Shown here: piece after piece, positions 1 through 6,224 of the stretch | Position numbering within the stretch: position 1 is the first letter of the stretch | Layout: each line of letters starts with the position of its first letter | Origin: DUOX01 sp050944015 | Lineage (GTDB): Bacteria; Bacillota; Clostridia; Oscillospirales; Oscillospiraceae | NCBI GenBank assembly: GCA_050944015.1 | Contig: JBMNQG010000058.1 | Location: forward strand, 1-10,799 | Length of the DNA stretch: 10,799 nucleotides | Direction: 5' to 3' | Program-made: the position numbers and the translations under genes | Notes under the pieces: model-generated | What the model saw: only the letters and a program-made list of their open reading frames with translations | What the model was told of the DNA's origin: nothing | Databases searched by the model: none

Positions 1-4
1 GAGC

Positions 5-55
5 GAAAAGGATTAAAAATAAAATATTAAGGGATACGAGTTTCGTATCCCTTAA
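5..55 (-). terminator. Rho-independent terminator of the thiolase-ctfAB operon
   Basis: A perfect 13-base-pair inverted repeat (27-39 with 43-55) closes on a 3-base loop. Read on the minus strand it lies 15 bases past the ctfB stop and is followed by a T-rich run (TATTTTATTTTTAA) over 26-13. This is the normal form of an intrinsic terminator for transcripts coming from ctfB. On the plus strand the stem is not followed by a T run, so it should act in one direction only. Confidence 0.9.
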
Positions 56-70
56 TTATTGGAAGCGGCC

Positions 71-727
71 TTAGACCATGGGTTTCAGGTCGGGGCTGAT
101 GATGAGGGTTGCCTCGGTAGCGGCCTGAATTTCCTCGATGGTGAACTCGGGGTTGTACTCGGTGAGCACAAGGCCCTTGTCCGTGACCTTAATGACTCCC
201 ATTTCGGTGACTATCAGATTGACGCACTTGACGGCAGTGTATGGGAGAGTGCACTTTTTCAGAATTTTGGGCTTGCCTTTGGCGGTATGTTCCATGGCAA
301 CAATAACGTTCTTTGCGCCTACCAGCAGGTCCATGGCGCCGCCCATGCCGGGCATCTTCTTGCCGGGGATGATCCAGTTGGAGAGGGAGCCTTCCTCGTC
401 AACTTCCAGGCCGCCAAGGACGGTGGCGTCAACGTGTCCGCCGCGAATCATGCCAAAGGAAACGGAGGAATCAATAAATGCGCCGCCAGGAGCAATGGCG
501 GAGGGGGAACCGCCGGCGTCTACCACGTGGATGGGGTCCTTATTCTCCTCTGTAACCGTTCCGGTTCCGACTATTCCGTTCTCGGCCTGGAGTATGACGC
601 GTACTCCCTCGGGCAGGTAGTTGGGAACCAGGGTGGGCAGGCCGATGCCCAGGTTTACCACGTCGCCGTCCTTCAGTTCCTTTGCAACGCGCTTGGCAAT
701 AAAGCTCTTGATTTCAGACTTATCCAT
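71..727 (-). CDS. ctfB: CoA-transferase subunit B (acetoacetate/butyrate type)
   Basis: Beta subunit of a family I CoA-transferase (218 aa, the usual length). It works with the A subunit in the cytoplasm, moving CoA between acetoacetyl-CoA and acetate or butyrate. Visible family features are the N-terminal AKRVAKELKDGDVVNLGIGLP segment, the ENG motif near residues 49-51, whose glutamate is the expected catalytic residue that forms the CoA thioester intermediate, and the conserved SFGMIRGGHVD and GMGGAMDLL blocks in the middle. The closest match I recall is clostridial CtfB/AtoA. The start is an ATG at 727, inside the last codons of ctfA, with GGAGG at 740-736 as ribosome site, so the two subunits are translationally coupled. 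The direction in vivo (acid re-uptake or acetoacetate activation) cannot be told from sequence. Confidence 0.93.
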   Translation of the reverse strand: MDKSEIKSFIAKRVAKELKDGDVVNLGIGLPTLVPNYLPEGVRVILQAENGIVGTGTVTEENKDPIHVVDAGGSPSAIAPGGAFIDSSVSFGMIRGGHVDATVLGGLEVDEEGSLSNWIIPGKKMPGMGGAMDLLVGAKNVIVAMEHTAKGKPKILKKCTLPYTAVKCVNLIVTEMGVIKVTDKGLVLTEYNPEFTIEEIQAATEATLIISPDLKPMV

Positions 728-1415
728 TATACTTACCTCCCTCGACTACATAGTCCACGAAAATTCCGGAAGTACGGACATCTTCGGGAGCAATTTCGCC
801 GATTTCCACCACCATTTCAGCCTCTGCTATAACGGTATCGGCGGCTGTAGCCATAACGATGTTGAAGTTGCTGGTGTTGCCCTTGTACCAGACGTTTCCA
901 GCCTTATCTATTTTATGGCCGGCTATGACAGCAAAGTCGGCGCGCAGAGGAGCCATGAGCAGGTAGTCGCGACCGTTAATGGTCTGCTTGCCCAGGCAGT
1001 AGGGGTTCTGCTCGACTATTGTGCCAACACCTGTGGGAGTGAGAACACCGCCCAGACCGCTGCCGCCGGCACGAATCACCTCAGCAAAGGAGCCTTGGGG
1101 GATAAGAACAACCTCAAGAGTGCCTTCCTGCATGGACTGAACAGCAACCTCGGGGTTCAGACCAACGTGGGTAGCAATAAGCTTCTTAATCTGCCTGTTG
1201 TGAACCAGTTTTGCTATTCCGTAGTATTCCTCGCCCAGAGGGCCGCCGGGCATGGCGGCGTCGTTGCAGATAACGGTTAAATCCTTCTTTCCACTCTTGG
1301 AAAGGGCGTCAATGAACTTATGGGCGTTTCCACAACCCATAAAACCGCCGAACATAATGCTGGCCCCGTCCGGTATAAGGGCCACAGCTTCGTCGACAGA
1401 AACAAATTTTGCCAT
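720..1415 (-). CDS. ctfA: CoA-transferase subunit A (acetoacetate/butyrate type)
   Basis: Alpha subunit of the same family I CoA-transferase. It begins MAKFVSVDEA and carries the glycine-rich GGFMGCGN segment (residues 23-30), the GGSGLGGVLTPTGVGT block (117-132) typical of CtfA/AtoD subunits, and the GNTSNFN stretch near 179-185. At 231 aa it has normal length. An in-frame TTG at 1430 would add five residues, but the ATG at 1415 has GGAGG at 1428-1424 with 8-base spacing, and the longer form would begin at the ribosome site itself. It overlaps ctfB by 8 bases, which supports a fixed subunit ratio. It lies 89 bases downstream of thiolase, with an inverted-repeat element between them. No adc (acetoacetate decarboxylase) gene is adjacent here. 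Substrate preference among acetate, butyrate and acetoacetate is inferred from similarity only. Confidence 0.93.
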   Translation of the reverse strand: MAKFVSVDEAVALIPDGASIMFGGFMGCGNAHKFIDALSKSGKKDLTVICNDAAMPGGPLGEEYYGIAKLVHNRQIKKLIATHVGLNPEVAVQSMQEGTLEVVLIPQGSFAEVIRAGGSGLGGVLTPTGVGTIVEQNPYCLGKQTINGRDYLLMAPLRADFAVIAGHKIDKAGNVWYKGNTSNFNIVMATAADTVIAEAEMVVEIGEIAPEDVRTSGIFVDYVVEGGKYNG

Positions 1416-1423
1416 TAACTTTT

Positions 1424-1428
1424 CCTCC
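1424..1428 (-). promoter_or_regulatory. Ribosome binding site setting the ctfA start
   Basis: GGAGG on the minus strand, 8 bases before the ATG at 1415. It decides between this ATG and an upstream in-frame TTG at 1430 that has no ribosome site of its own. Confidence 0.8.
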
Positions 1429-1445
1429 AAATCAATATATAGGTG

Positions 1446-1496
1446 GCCGGGCGCTGGAGAAAAAATATGTCTTTATTCAGCGCCCGGCTTTTCTCC
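1446..1496 (-). repeat. Permuted inverted repeats in the thiolase-ctfA gap
   Basis: Two inverted repeats interleave here. An 11-base arm (GCCGGGCGCTG, 1446-1456) matches its complement at 1478-1488. An 8-base arm (GGAGAAAA, 1456-1463) matches its complement TTTTCTCC at 1489-1496. In the minus-strand RNA the order is B, A, loop, B', A', so the two stems cross. They can form as alternatives, or as a strained pseudoknot, but not as nested hairpins. The element begins 8 bases past the thiolase stop and ends 18 bases before the ctfA ribosome site. It could be a processing, attenuation or mRNA-stability element; that is inference. Confidence 0.7.
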
Positions 1497-1504
1497 ATTA
1501 AATA

Positions 1505-2689
1505 TTAGACCTTCTGCCAGATGGTGGCAACGCCCATACCGCCGCCAATGCACATGGTGGCCAGGCCCTTATTGGCGTCTTCGCGTCTCTTCATCTCGTA
1601 AAGCAGAGTGCAGATAATGCGCGCGCCGGAAGCGCCGATGGGATGGCCCAGGGCGATTGCTCCGCCGTTAACGTTAACCTTGTCCATATCAAAGCCAAGG
1701 TCGCGGGCAACGGCAAGGGACTGGGCGGCGAAGGCTTCGTTGGCCTCAACAAGGTCGATATCCTTCATCTCGAGCCCGGCCTTTTTCAGAGCCTCAAGGG
1801 TGGCGGGGACGGGGCCGACGCCCATGATTCTGGGATCCACGCCGCCCTGGCCCCAGCTTACCAGCTTGGCCATGGGCTTGAGGCCGTACTTCTCGACCGC
1901 TTCGGCGGAAGCAAGGATTATGGCCGCGGCGCCGTCGTTGATTCCGGAAGCGTTGCCTGCGGTGACACGTCCGCCGTCGGGCTTGAAGGCGGGACGCAAC
2001 TTGGCCAGAGCCTCAGGAGTGGTGCCGTGACGGGGGAACTCGTCCTTGTTGAACATGACGGTTTCCTTCTTGACCTTGATAGGCACGGGGACGATTTCCT
2101 CGTCAAACTTGCCGGCTTTTTGGGCGGCCTCGGTCTTCTGCTGGGAAGCCAAAGCAAAGGCGTCCAGCTCCTCGCGGGTGATGCCCCACTCGTCGCAGAC
2201 GTTCTCCGCAGTGATGCCCATGTGGTAGTCGTGGTAGATATCCCACAATCCGTCGTGAACCATGGAGTCTATTATCTTACCATCGAACATGCGGGCACCC
2301 CAGCGGGCGGAAGGAATGATATAGGGGGCAGACGACATGTTTTCGGTTCCGCCGGCCACAATGATGTCGGCGTCGCCGCAGGAAATTGCACGGGCGCCCT
2401 CAATGACGGCCTTCATGCTGGAACCGCAGACCATTCCCACTGTGAAGGCGGGAACCTCAATGGGGATACCGGCGCCCAGAGAAACCTGGCGGGCAACGTT
2501 CTGGCCCAGTCCGGCAGTGAGAACGCAGCCGAAAACGACCTCGTCCACATTCTCGGGAGCAACGCCGGCGCGCTGGAGGGCTTCCTTGACTACGAGTGCA
2601 CCAAGCTTCGATGCGGGGGTATCCTTCAGGCTGCCGCCAAAAGAACCAATAGGTGTGCGGCAGCAACTAATAGCGTATACCTCTCTCAT
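1505..2689 (-). CDS. thlA: Acetyl-CoA acetyltransferase (biosynthetic thiolase)
   Basis: Condenses two acetyl-CoA to acetoacetyl-CoA, the entry step of butyrate or ketone formation, or runs in reverse. The 394 aa length is typical of tetrameric cytoplasmic thiolases. The three active-site elements are present: nucleophilic Cys88 in MVCGSSMKAV, His349 in GHPIGASGARI, and Cys380 in CIGGGMG, plus the NEAF motif near 317-320. The start ATG at 2689 has GGAGG 8 bases upstream (around 2698-2703, minus strand), and a strong promoter lies about 80 bases further out. It is the first gene of the operon with ctfA and ctfB, so the product acetoacetyl-CoA is handed directly to the CoA-transferase. Symbols atoB, phaA or thlA are all used for such enzymes; I use thlA because of the clostridial-type context. 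Confidence 0.95.
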   Translation of the reverse strand: MREVYAISCCRTPIGSFGGSLKDTPASKLGALVVKEALQRAGVAPENVDEVVFGCVLTAGLGQNVARQVSLGAGIPIEVPAFTVGMVCGSSMKAVIEGARAISCGDADIIVAGGTENMSSAPYIIPSARWGARMFDGKIIDSMVHDGLWDIYHDYHMGITAENVCDEWGITREELDAFALASQQKTEAAQKAGKFDEEIVPVPIKVKKETVMFNKDEFPRHGTTPEALAKLRPAFKPDGGRVTAGNASGINDGAAAIILASAEAVEKYGLKPMAKLVSWGQGGVDPRIMGVGPVPATLEALKKAGLEMKDIDLVEANEAFAAQSLAVARDLGFDMDKVNVNGGAIALGHPIGASGARIICTLLYEMKRREDANKGLATMCIGGGMGVATIWQKV

Positions 2690-2708
2690 TTAAAATTACC
2701 TCCAATTA

Positions 2709-2726
2709 ACCCGGTCAAATCCGGGT
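2709..2726 (-). other. Small GC hairpin just upstream of the thiolase ribosome site
   Basis: ACCCGG (2709-2714) and CCGGGT (2721-2726) form a 6-base-pair stem with a 6-base loop in the leader of the thiolase transcript, ending only 5 bases before the ribosome site. It may affect leader stability or translation initiation. There is no following T run, so it is not a terminator. Confidence 0.5.
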
Positions 2727-2734
2727 GATAATAG

Positions 2735-2753
2735 ATTAACAGAAAATTAACAG
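2735..2753. repeat. Tandem 8-bp direct repeat in the thiolase leader
   Basis: ATTAACAG occurs twice, at 2735-2742 and 2746-2753, separated by AAA. The period is therefore 11 bases, close to one helical turn. It sits just downstream of the predicted thiolase transcription start, where a DNA-binding regulator could block elongation. The regulator is unknown. The core TTAACA resembles a half-site of the redox repressor Rex, but the copies are direct rather than inverted. Confidence 0.6.
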
Positions 2754-2766
2754 TTAGTCGTCAAAT

Positions 2767-2795
2767 ATTATATACCCCTAGATTAAAAAAATCAA
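2767..2795 (-). promoter_or_regulatory. Sigma-A-type promoter of the thiolase-ctfAB operon
   Basis: On the minus strand, TTGATT (2795-2790) and a perfect TATAAT (2772-2767) are separated by exactly 17 bases. The predicted start is near 2760, giving a leader of about 70 bases before the thiolase ATG. The leader holds the tandem repeat and the small hairpin listed separately. Confidence 0.75.
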
Positions 2796-2833
2796 TAATT
2801 CTGGGGAAAAATCTAAATTTTTAAATGAAGAAC

Positions 2834-2862
2834 TTGACAATCGCGCCATTATACAGTACCAT
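2834..2862 (+). promoter_or_regulatory. Sigma-A-type promoter of the gntR-ABC operon
   Basis: A consensus TTGACA (2834-2839) is followed after exactly 17 bases by TACCAT (2857-2862), which matches four of six -10 positions. The start should be near 2869, leaving a leader of about 60 bases. The weak -10 and the dyad symmetry over the start region suit a promoter that its own repressor controls. Confidence 0.65.
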
Positions 2863-2887
2863 ATCTGTGTTAGTACGGATAGTACAG
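2853..2887. promoter_or_regulatory. Probable operator of the GntR regulator
   Basis: Three copies of AGTAC (2855-2859, 2872-2876, 2881-2885) and a spaced dyad lie across the -10 and start region. The dyad is CTGT-N2-TA-N7-TA-N2-ACAG at 2865-2887. A further ACAG at 2853-2856 pairs with the same CTGT. YtrA-subfamily GntR repressors are known to bind spaced inverted repeats at their own promoters, so autorepression is the natural reading. The exact operator edges are inferred. Confidence 0.45.
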
Positions 2888-2929
2888 TTGCCCTTTTGCA
2901 ATTTTTGCGCTTTGTGAGGTGATGCGTGA

Positions 2930-3298
2930 GTGATCAATATAAACTACCGGAATCCCAGCCCCATCTACGAGCAGGTTAAGGATTCAATAAGGCGGCTGAT
3001 AATAACGGGAGTGATTGCTCCTGGAGAGAAGCTGACTTCGGTCAGGGAGCTAGCGGCTCAGCTTGCCATCAATCCTAACACCATACAGCGGGCATACCGG
3101 GAGCTGGAAGCCGAGGGCTATATATATTCGGTGCCGGGCAAGGGCAGCTTTGCCGCGGAACGTCGAGAAATTGATGGAAGCCGGAAGCAGAAGCTGCTAA
3201 AGCAGTTTGATGATATAGCTTTGGAGCTTATTTTTCTGCATGTTACGGTGGATGAGCTAAAAAGCAGGCTTGACAGTATCAAAAATAATAGAAATTAA
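2930..3298 (+). CDS. YtrA-subfamily GntR transcriptional regulator
   Basis: Short (122 aa) DNA-binding regulator. A GntR winged helix-turn-helix occupies residues about 10-76: PIYEQVKDSIRRLI, the recognition region SVRELAAQLAINPNTIQRAYREL, and the wing GYIYSVPGKGSF. Only about 45 residues follow, ending in a predicted helix (LELIFLHVTVDELKSRLDSI). That short helical tail, without a ligand-binding domain, is diagnostic of the YtrA subfamily, which dimerises through it and usually represses an adjacent ABC transporter operon. The GTG start at 2930 has GAGGTGAT about 7 bases upstream; a nearby ATG at 2922 is out of frame and stops at once. The inducer is unknown; relatives respond to cell-envelope antibiotics or other membrane stress. 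Confidence 0.92.
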   Translation: MININYRNPSPIYEQVKDSIRRLIITGVIAPGEKLTSVRELAAQLAINPNTIQRAYRELEAEGYIYSVPGKGSFAAERREIDGSRKQKLLKQFDDIALELIFLHVTVDELKSRLDSIKNNRN

Positions 3299-3351
3299 CA
3301 AATCACCCCTCTCCTGAGATATAAGGAATCGGTTTAAGGAGGTAAAAACAC

Positions 3352-4245
3352 GTGATTCAGGTAAAAGATGTCGTCAAGACTTTTGATGGTTTCAGAGCCT
3401 TAGACGGGCTCAGTATCCATGTTCCACGCGGGGCGATTTACGGCCTTGTCGGCCCCAATGGCGCCGGGAAGACCACTATAATTCGTCATATTACCGGAAT
3501 TTACCGCCAGGATTCCGGTCAGGTGCTTGTGGATGGAAGCCCTGTATACGAAAATCCCGCTGTAAAGAGCCGGATTGCCTATATACCTGACGATATATAT
3601 TATTTTCTTCAAGCATCCATAAGGGACATGATGAAGTTTTACAAGGGCATGTTTCCCCGTTTTGACCAGGGGCGTTTTGAGAAGCTCCGTGAGGTTTTTG
3701 AACTGGACGAGAACCGTCCCATGCGCCGCCTGAGCCGGGGCATGCAGAAGCAGGCGGCCTTCTGGCTGGCTGTTTCCTGCAGGCCGGACGTGCTGATTCT
3801 GGATGAGCCTGTGGACGGCCTTGACCCGGTAATGCGCCGGCAGGTCTGGAGCCTAGTCATGGCCGACGTGGCGGAGCATGGCACCACGGTTCTGGTGTCT
3901 TCTCACAATCTTCGGGAACTGGAGGATGTGTGCGACCATGTGGGAATAATGAACGGGGGCAAGCTCCTGCTGGAGCGCAGCCTTTCCGCCCTGCAGGACA
4001 ATATAGTAAAGGTGCAGTTGGCCATGCCCGACGGGGCAAGTTTACCCGGGGATTTGCAAATCCTGCATAAGAGCAATACCGGCCGCCTGCAGACCCTTAT
4101 TGTAAGGGGCAGGGCCGAGGATGTCACAAACCGGCTGGCCGCCGTCTCTCCGCTGTTTATGGATATTATTCCCCTTAGCCTGGAGGAAATCTTCATCTAC
4201 GAATTGGGAGGAGCCAACTATGCAATCAAAGATATCATTCTTTAA
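3352..4245 (+). CDS. ABC transporter ATP-binding protein
   Basis: Cytoplasmic ATPase subunit (297 aa) that powers the permease encoded next. Walker A is GPNGAGKT (residues 34-41), the signature motif is LSRGM (127-131, a common variant of LSGGQ in ABC-2 exporters), Walker B with the catalytic glutamate is VLILDEP (147-153), followed by the D-loop GLD and the H-loop histidine in SSH (183-185). The Q-loop position reads YIPDD, lacking the usual glutamine, which also happens in this exporter group. Residues beyond about 215 form a C-terminal accessory region. The start is GTG at 3352 with AAGGAGGT 8 bases before it. The gene follows gntR by 53 bases and its 3' end overlaps the permease by 26 bases. 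The substrate cannot be read from sequence. Confidence 0.93.
   Translation: MIQVKDVVKTFDGFRALDGLSIHVPRGAIYGLVGPNGAGKTTIIRHITGIYRQDSGQVLVDGSPVYENPAVKSRIAYIPDDIYYFLQASIRDMMKFYKGMFPRFDQGRFEKLREVFELDENRPMRRLSRGMQKQAAFWLAVSCRPDVLILDEPVDGLDPVMRRQVWSLVMADVAEHGTTVLVSSHNLRELEDVCDHVGIMNGGKLLLERSLSALQDNIVKVQLAMPDGASLPGDLQILHKSNTGRLQTLIVRGRAEDVTNRLAAVSPLFMDIIPLSLEEIFIYELGGANYAIKDIIL
4207..4211 (+). promoter_or_regulatory. Ribosome binding site setting the permease start
   Basis: GGAGG lies 8 bases before the ATG at 4220, inside the last codons of the ATPase gene. It picks this ATG over an in-frame upstream ATG at 4121, whose extra 33 residues (Trp- and Arg-rich, not family-like) are merely the ATPase gene read in another frame. 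Confidence 0.8.
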
Positions 4246-6121
4246 TAAAACGCTGTTCAAGAACACGGTTTCCCGATTCCTGCCCCTGTGGGCAGCCTAT
4301 GCCATAATCTGGATCTTGGTTTTCCCCGTTTCCCTCCACAGCAGGCTTTCTTCAATTTACGAGTACAGCATAACCGATATTTACTATAACGTTCAATCAC
4401 TTGTGCTGGACATGGGATTTGGCGGCGGGGTTATAATGTCCCTGGTTTTCAGCGCCTTTACCGCCATGGCGGTTTTCAGCTACATCTACTCCTCCAAGAG
4501 CGCCGGCATGATGGCGTCGCTACCCATCCGACGGGAGGCCGCGTTCCTGACCGTGTTCAGCGCAGGGCTTTGCTGCCTGCTGGCCTCCAATGTGCTGGTT
4601 TTCCTTATCGCCATGGCTGTGGAGGCCGCCCACGGTGTACTGAGCATTAAGTTTCTCCTGCAGTGGCTGGCCCTGGTCTCTATGTGCAACGTGTTTTTCT
4701 ACGGCTTTGCCAGCCTTTGCGCCATGCTGACGGGACAAATACTGGTGCTTCCCGTTGTATACGCAGTTTTAAATTTCACCTCAGTAGTTGTTGAGTTTAT
4801 AATCCGCAACCTTCTGGACGCCTTTGTTTTCGGCATGAGCGCGGGTTCAGGCCTGCTTTTCAGTTTTCTTTCTCCCGTCTATTATCTGCTGGCCAATACG
4901 TCGGTGGACGCCATATACAATCCCGCCTCCATTGAACCCATTATCATGGGATATAAATACAACGGCTGGGTGCCTATGATAATATACTGTTTGGTGGGAC
5001 TCATATGCGTGGGGGCGGCTTTGCTGCTGTACCGGCGGCGCCATATGGAGACGGCCTCCGACATTGTGGCCGTCAGGGTTTTAAAGCCCGTCTTCAAGTA
5101 TTGCTTAGCCTTCGGCTGTGCCCTATGCATAGGAACCTGGATTTTTTATTCCATTTTCTATCGCGGGGCGCTGGTTCTTAACGTTTTTCCTCTGTTAATA
5201 TTCATGCTTTTCGGTGGGTTTATCGGCTACTTTGCCGCGGAAATGCTGATAAAAAAGAGCTTTCGCGTTTGGCGGGGCACCTGGAAGGGCTTTATAATCT
5301 TCTCCACTGTTATTGTGCTGCTCACCTATGCCTGGGAGCTTGACCTATTTGGCTATGAAAGGCGGATTCCCGACCTGGAAAAAGTGGAGTTTGTACGCAT
5401 AGAATCGACAGGCGAACATTCCGAACTCCATGACAGGGCCAACATAGAGCAGGTCATAGACCTCCACGGCAGCATAGTGGAAAATAAAGCCCATCATGAA
5501 GCCGCCGGCAGTAATTGGAACATCATGCGGAATTGGGTAAGAATTTACTACCACATGGAAAATGGCTCCATCATGAGCAGAGCCTATACGCTGTCAGCCT
5601 CCGACGAGGAAATAAACGACCCGGGTTCCGATATTATGGTCCTCAACGATATTTTTAACAGTCAGGAGGCCATCAGGAGCAGGAAGGAAACCGAGATTCC
5701 CGTCAACGAACTGACCATAACCAACGCCAGCGTATACGCCTCAACAATTACCGATAATAATGCCGCCGGCGAAGGAGAACTTGAACAAACGGTTACTCAG
5801 GTCACCTACCAGCTGACCGACAAGGAGGCTATGGAGCTGTATTACGACTGCATCCTGCCGGATATTGCCGACGGAACCCTGGGCAGAGTCTGGCTGGTGC
5901 AGAATGACGACTACTACAGCACCGTTTACGACTGCCACATTGAAATAAGCCTGGCCATGCGCAATCCCGACGGGACCTACTCCAACGAATACTTTTACAC
6001 GGTGCCCACGGTAGATTCCGTACGAACCAATGACTGGCTCTCCAGTCGGGGCATTGGACTTTTCCTGAGTGGCGAAATATATGAGGCGCTTGGCCAAGAA
6101 AAAATTAAAGAATGGAAGTGA
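4220..6121 (+). CDS. ABC transporter permease with large C-terminal soluble domain
   Basis: Membrane partner of the preceding ATPase, 633 aa from the chosen start. Hydrophobic segments lie near residues 22-40, 68-91, 107-134, 145-170, 172-195, 205-226, 251-271, 292-313, 317-341 and 356-374, so about nine or ten membrane spans. A soluble part of about 255 residues follows (from about 378 to the end). It is acidic and tyrosine-rich, and its only two cysteines are C544 and C572. The N-terminal half resembles ABC-2-type permeases found beside YtrA-type regulators. I recall a C-terminal domain of this general kind (DUF6449) in Firmicute permeases, but could not test the match. The 26-base overlap with the ATPase gene indicates translational coupling. 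Likely role: export or envelope-stress defence, by analogy with YtrA-linked transporters; substrate unknown. Confidence 0.85.
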   Translation: MQSKISFFNKTLFKNTVSRFLPLWAAYAIIWILVFPVSLHSRLSSIYEYSITDIYYNVQSLVLDMGFGGGVIMSLVFSAFTAMAVFSYIYSSKSAGMMASLPIRREAAFLTVFSAGLCCLLASNVLVFLIAMAVEAAHGVLSIKFLLQWLALVSMCNVFFYGFASLCAMLTGQILVLPVVYAVLNFTSVVVEFIIRNLLDAFVFGMSAGSGLLFSFLSPVYYLLANTSVDAIYNPASIEPIIMGYKYNGWVPMIIYCLVGLICVGAALLLYRRRHMETASDIVAVRVLKPVFKYCLAFGCALCIGTWIFYSIFYRGALVLNVFPLLIFMLFGGFIGYFAAEMLIKKSFRVWRGTWKGFIIFSTVIVLLTYAWELDLFGYERRIPDLEKVEFVRIESTGEHSELHDRANIEQVIDLHGSIVENKAHHEAAGSNWNIMRNWVRIYYHMENGSIMSRAYTLSASDEEINDPGSDIMVLNDIFNSQEAIRSRKETEIPVNELTITNASVYASTITDNNAAGEGELEQTVTQVTYQLTDKEAMELYYDCILPDIADGTLGRVWLVQNDDYYSTVYDCHIEISLAMRNPDGTYSNEYFYTVPTVDSVRTNDWLSSRGIGLFLSGEIYEALGQEKIKEWK

Positions 6122-6153
6122 GGAGCTTAATCAAGCTCCTCACTTTTTTATTT
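6116..6153 (+). terminator. Rho-independent terminator of the gntR-ABC operon
   Basis: A 13-base-pair stem (6116-6128 with 6133-6145) with the 4-base loop AATC is followed by TTTTTTATTTT. The permease stop codon TGA at 6119-6121 lies inside the left arm, so the last translating ribosome would cover the hairpin. Confidence 0.92.
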
Positions 6154-6168
6154 TGCATTCTCCAGCTA

Positions 6169-6197
6169 TTGAAAAATCCGTTTAAAAGTCGTAAAAT
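6169..6197 (+). promoter_or_regulatory. Sigma-A-type promoter of mnmG-mnmA
   Basis: TTGAAA (6169-6174) and TAAAAT (6192-6197) are separated by exactly 17 bases, each matching five of six consensus positions. The start would be near 6204, leaving a leader of about 20 bases. It follows directly after the permease terminator, so mnmG-mnmA is an independent transcription unit. Confidence 0.7.
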
Positions 6198-6224
6198 CAC
6201 ACCAGACTAAAAACGGAGGCAATT

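Noticed and set aside
59..832. A 257-codon open frame on the plus strand opposite ctfB.
   Set aside because: Opposite strand of a clear CoA-transferase gene; no ribosome site and no recognisable domain.
1643..2728. A 361-codon open frame on the plus strand opposite thiolase.
   Set aside because: It lies wholly opposite a thiolase with intact catalytic motifs, shows repetitive Gly/Ala/Val composition typical of a reverse-frame shadow, and matches no family I recognise.
2735..2753. Rex redox operator over the thiolase leader.
   Set aside because: The TTAACA halves are direct repeats; Rex requires inverted halves, so I list it only as an unexplained direct repeat.
2807..2822. AAAAAT-CTAA-ATTTTT inverted repeat in the divergent promoter region as an operator or terminator.
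   Set aside because: Short and made only of A/T runs in an AT-rich spacer; expected by chance.
4121..4219. Extended N-terminus for the permease from an upstream ATG at 4121.
   Set aside because: The extra residues are out-of-frame ATPase coding sequence, and a good ribosome site sits before the ATG at 4220.
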